Shown here: positions 7,142 to 7,871 of the stretch, piece by piece
Layout: each line of letters opens with the position of its first letter
Position numbering within the stretch: the first letter of the stretch is position 1
NCBI GenBank assembly: GCA_022447885.1
Contig: JAKUTA010000051.1
Location: forward strand, 1 to 7,871
DNA: 7,871 bases
DNA from: Candidatus Poseidoniales archaeon
GTDB lineage: Archaea; Thermoplasmatota; Poseidoniia; Poseidoniales; Thalassarchaeaceae
Reading direction: 5' to 3'
The notes under the pieces: generated by a model
Seen by the model: only the letters and a program-made list of their open reading frames with translations
What the model was told of the DNA's origin: nothing
Database searches by the model: none
Made by a program: the position numbers and the translations under genes

Positions 7142-7726
7142 ATGAGCGCTGATTTCGATTTCGATTCATTCTTGGAATCCTATGTGGCCGATCTCACTTC
7201 TGCCCTCTCCGCCCTTCCCAAGGATGCCATCCGCGACCTCTACCTCGCAGTCTGCTCGGTGATCGAGAATGGCGGCACCGTCCATTTCATCGGAAACGGA
7301 GGCTCCGCTGCCACCCCGTCCCACTCAGCCGGGGACTGGGCCAAGGAACTCTCCCTGCGCACCATCTGCCACGTTGACAATGTGGCCAGCCTGACCGCGT
7401 GGGCGAACGACACCTCGTACGACAACGTGTTCGTGGGGGCGTTGGAGACATGGGCGCGACCGGGAGACCTGGTGGTCGGTTACAGCGGCTCGGGGAATTC
7501 GGCGAATGTGCTCAACGGCATCGCTTACGCGAGCGAAGCGGGCTGTATCACTGCCTGCATCACCGGTGACTACCGCGGTGGCGGAGGTGGGGCTCTGGCT
7601 GGTGTGGTGGATGTCGCAGTAATCTGTGACACGACCTCGATGGAGCGCATCGAGGATCTGCAGCTAGTCATCAATCACATCGTCAAGGAAGCGGTCAAGG
7701 CGACCTCGGGCGCTGGCTCAGATTGA
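7142..7726 (+). CDS. gmhA: SIS-domain sugar-phosphate isomerase, GmhA (sedoheptulose-7-phosphate isomerase)-like
   Basis: This 194-residue cytoplasmic protein matches the usual GmhA length. It carries the SIS-fold phosphate-binding loops GNGGSAA (51-57) and SGSGNS (115-120), the family segment AWANDTSYDNVF (86-97), and the C-terminal helix MERIEDLQLVINH (167-179). GmhA converts sedoheptulose 7-phosphate to D-glycero-D-manno-heptose 7-phosphate, the first step to nucleotide-activated heptose. Of the four metal/catalytic positions known in bacterial GmhA (His, Glu, Gln, His), this protein keeps His61 and His179. It appears to have Asp65 and Glu171 at the other two by spacing, so it may belong to a divergent subfamily with a related substrate. 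A glycine-rich insert GGGGG (146-150) follows GDYR. The GmhB-like gene begins nine bases downstream in the same direction, which strongly supports heptose-type sugar metabolism, probably for surface glycans. Confidence 0.85.
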   Translation: MSADFDFDSFLESYVADLTSALSALPKDAIRDLYLAVCSVIENGGTVHFIGNGGSAATPSHSAGDWAKELSLRTICHVDNVASLTAWANDTSYDNVFVGALETWARPGDLVVGYSGSGNSANVLNGIAYASEAGCITACITGDYRGGGGGALAGVVDVAVICDTTSMERIEDLQLVINHIVKEAVKATSGAGSD

Positions 7727-7735
7727 GGTTGTTCC

Positions 7736-7871
7736 ATGCTCCTGCCGCACAGACACAGGGCTGCGCTGCTCGACCCTCTCGATCTGGCTCCCCTCCCCGG
7801 CGGTGATGAGTGGGATGGGCGGCTGGCCTACCTCGACCGAGATGGAGTGATCAACGAAAACCTTGAGGGTT
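7736..7871 (+). CDS. gmhB: GmhB-like HAD-family sugar bisphosphate phosphatase (N-terminal part, runs off right edge)
   Basis: The ATG at 7736 opens 45 codons to the window edge. Residues 31-40 read AYLDRDGVIN, the HAD motif I of the histidinol-phosphatase/GmhB type, with nucleophile Asp34 and acid-base Asp36. GmhB removes the 7-phosphate from D-glycero-D-manno-heptose 1,7-bisphosphate. The start has a Shine-Dalgarno sequence (GAGGTT, 7725-7730) overlapping the upstream stop codon, which suggests translational coupling with the isomerase gene. About 30 residues precede motif I, whereas typical GmhB proteins begin only a few residues before it. The remainder lies outside the window, so the exact substrate (heptose bisphosphate or another phosphosugar) cannot be settled here. 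Confidence 0.78.
   Translation, partial: MLLPHRHRAALLDPLDLAPLPGGDEWDGRLAYLDRDGVINENLEG

Noticed and set aside
7074..7169. Extended N terminus of the archaeosortase from the ATG at 7169
   Set aside because: It would overlap the start of the isomerase gene by 28 bases and cover the whole divergent promoter region. The hydrophobic protein begins at the internal ATG at 7073.

Overview
The window most likely comes from a GC-rich archaeon. The evidence is the eukaryote/archaeal-type dimeric glycyl-tRNA synthetase at the left edge, an archaeosortase-type membrane protease, and short-leader promoters with TATA-like boxes. A euryarchaeal or Thermoplasmatota-like lineage (for example marine group II) would fit, but that placement is an inference. 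Coding density is high and no mobile elements, CRISPR arrays, tRNA or rRNA genes were seen.

Left part (1-747): the 5' end of a glycyl-tRNA synthetase gene runs off the left edge on the minus strand, with a strong Shine-Dalgarno sequence. It is divergent from a small 2[4Fe-4S] ferredoxin-like gene. A 118-base gap follows. It holds three evenly spaced GAACG/CGTTC half-sites that overlap the ferredoxin stop codon, and then an AT-rich patch that probably carries the promoter of the next gene.

Centre (748-6057): one very long gene encodes an Lhr-family superfamily 2 helicase of 1769 residues. The first ~860 residues are a canonical Lhr core. The last ~900 form a large extension made of winged-helix-like modules, and one composite module of about 150 residues occurs twice. 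This extension is the most unusual item in the window.

Right part (6058-7871): 26 bases after the helicase stop, a convergent minus-strand gene encodes an eight-helix archaeosortase/exosortase-family protein with an intact Cys-Arg-His set. It is divergent, across a 68-base promoter region, from a two-gene operon. That operon encodes a GmhA-like sugar-phosphate isomerase (SIS domain) and the start of a GmhB-like HAD phosphatase, which runs off the right edge. This pair suggests activated heptose (or a related sugar) for surface glycans. The adjacent archaeosortase suggests anchoring of glycosylated surface proteins. The functional link is inferred from position and from what is known of these families.
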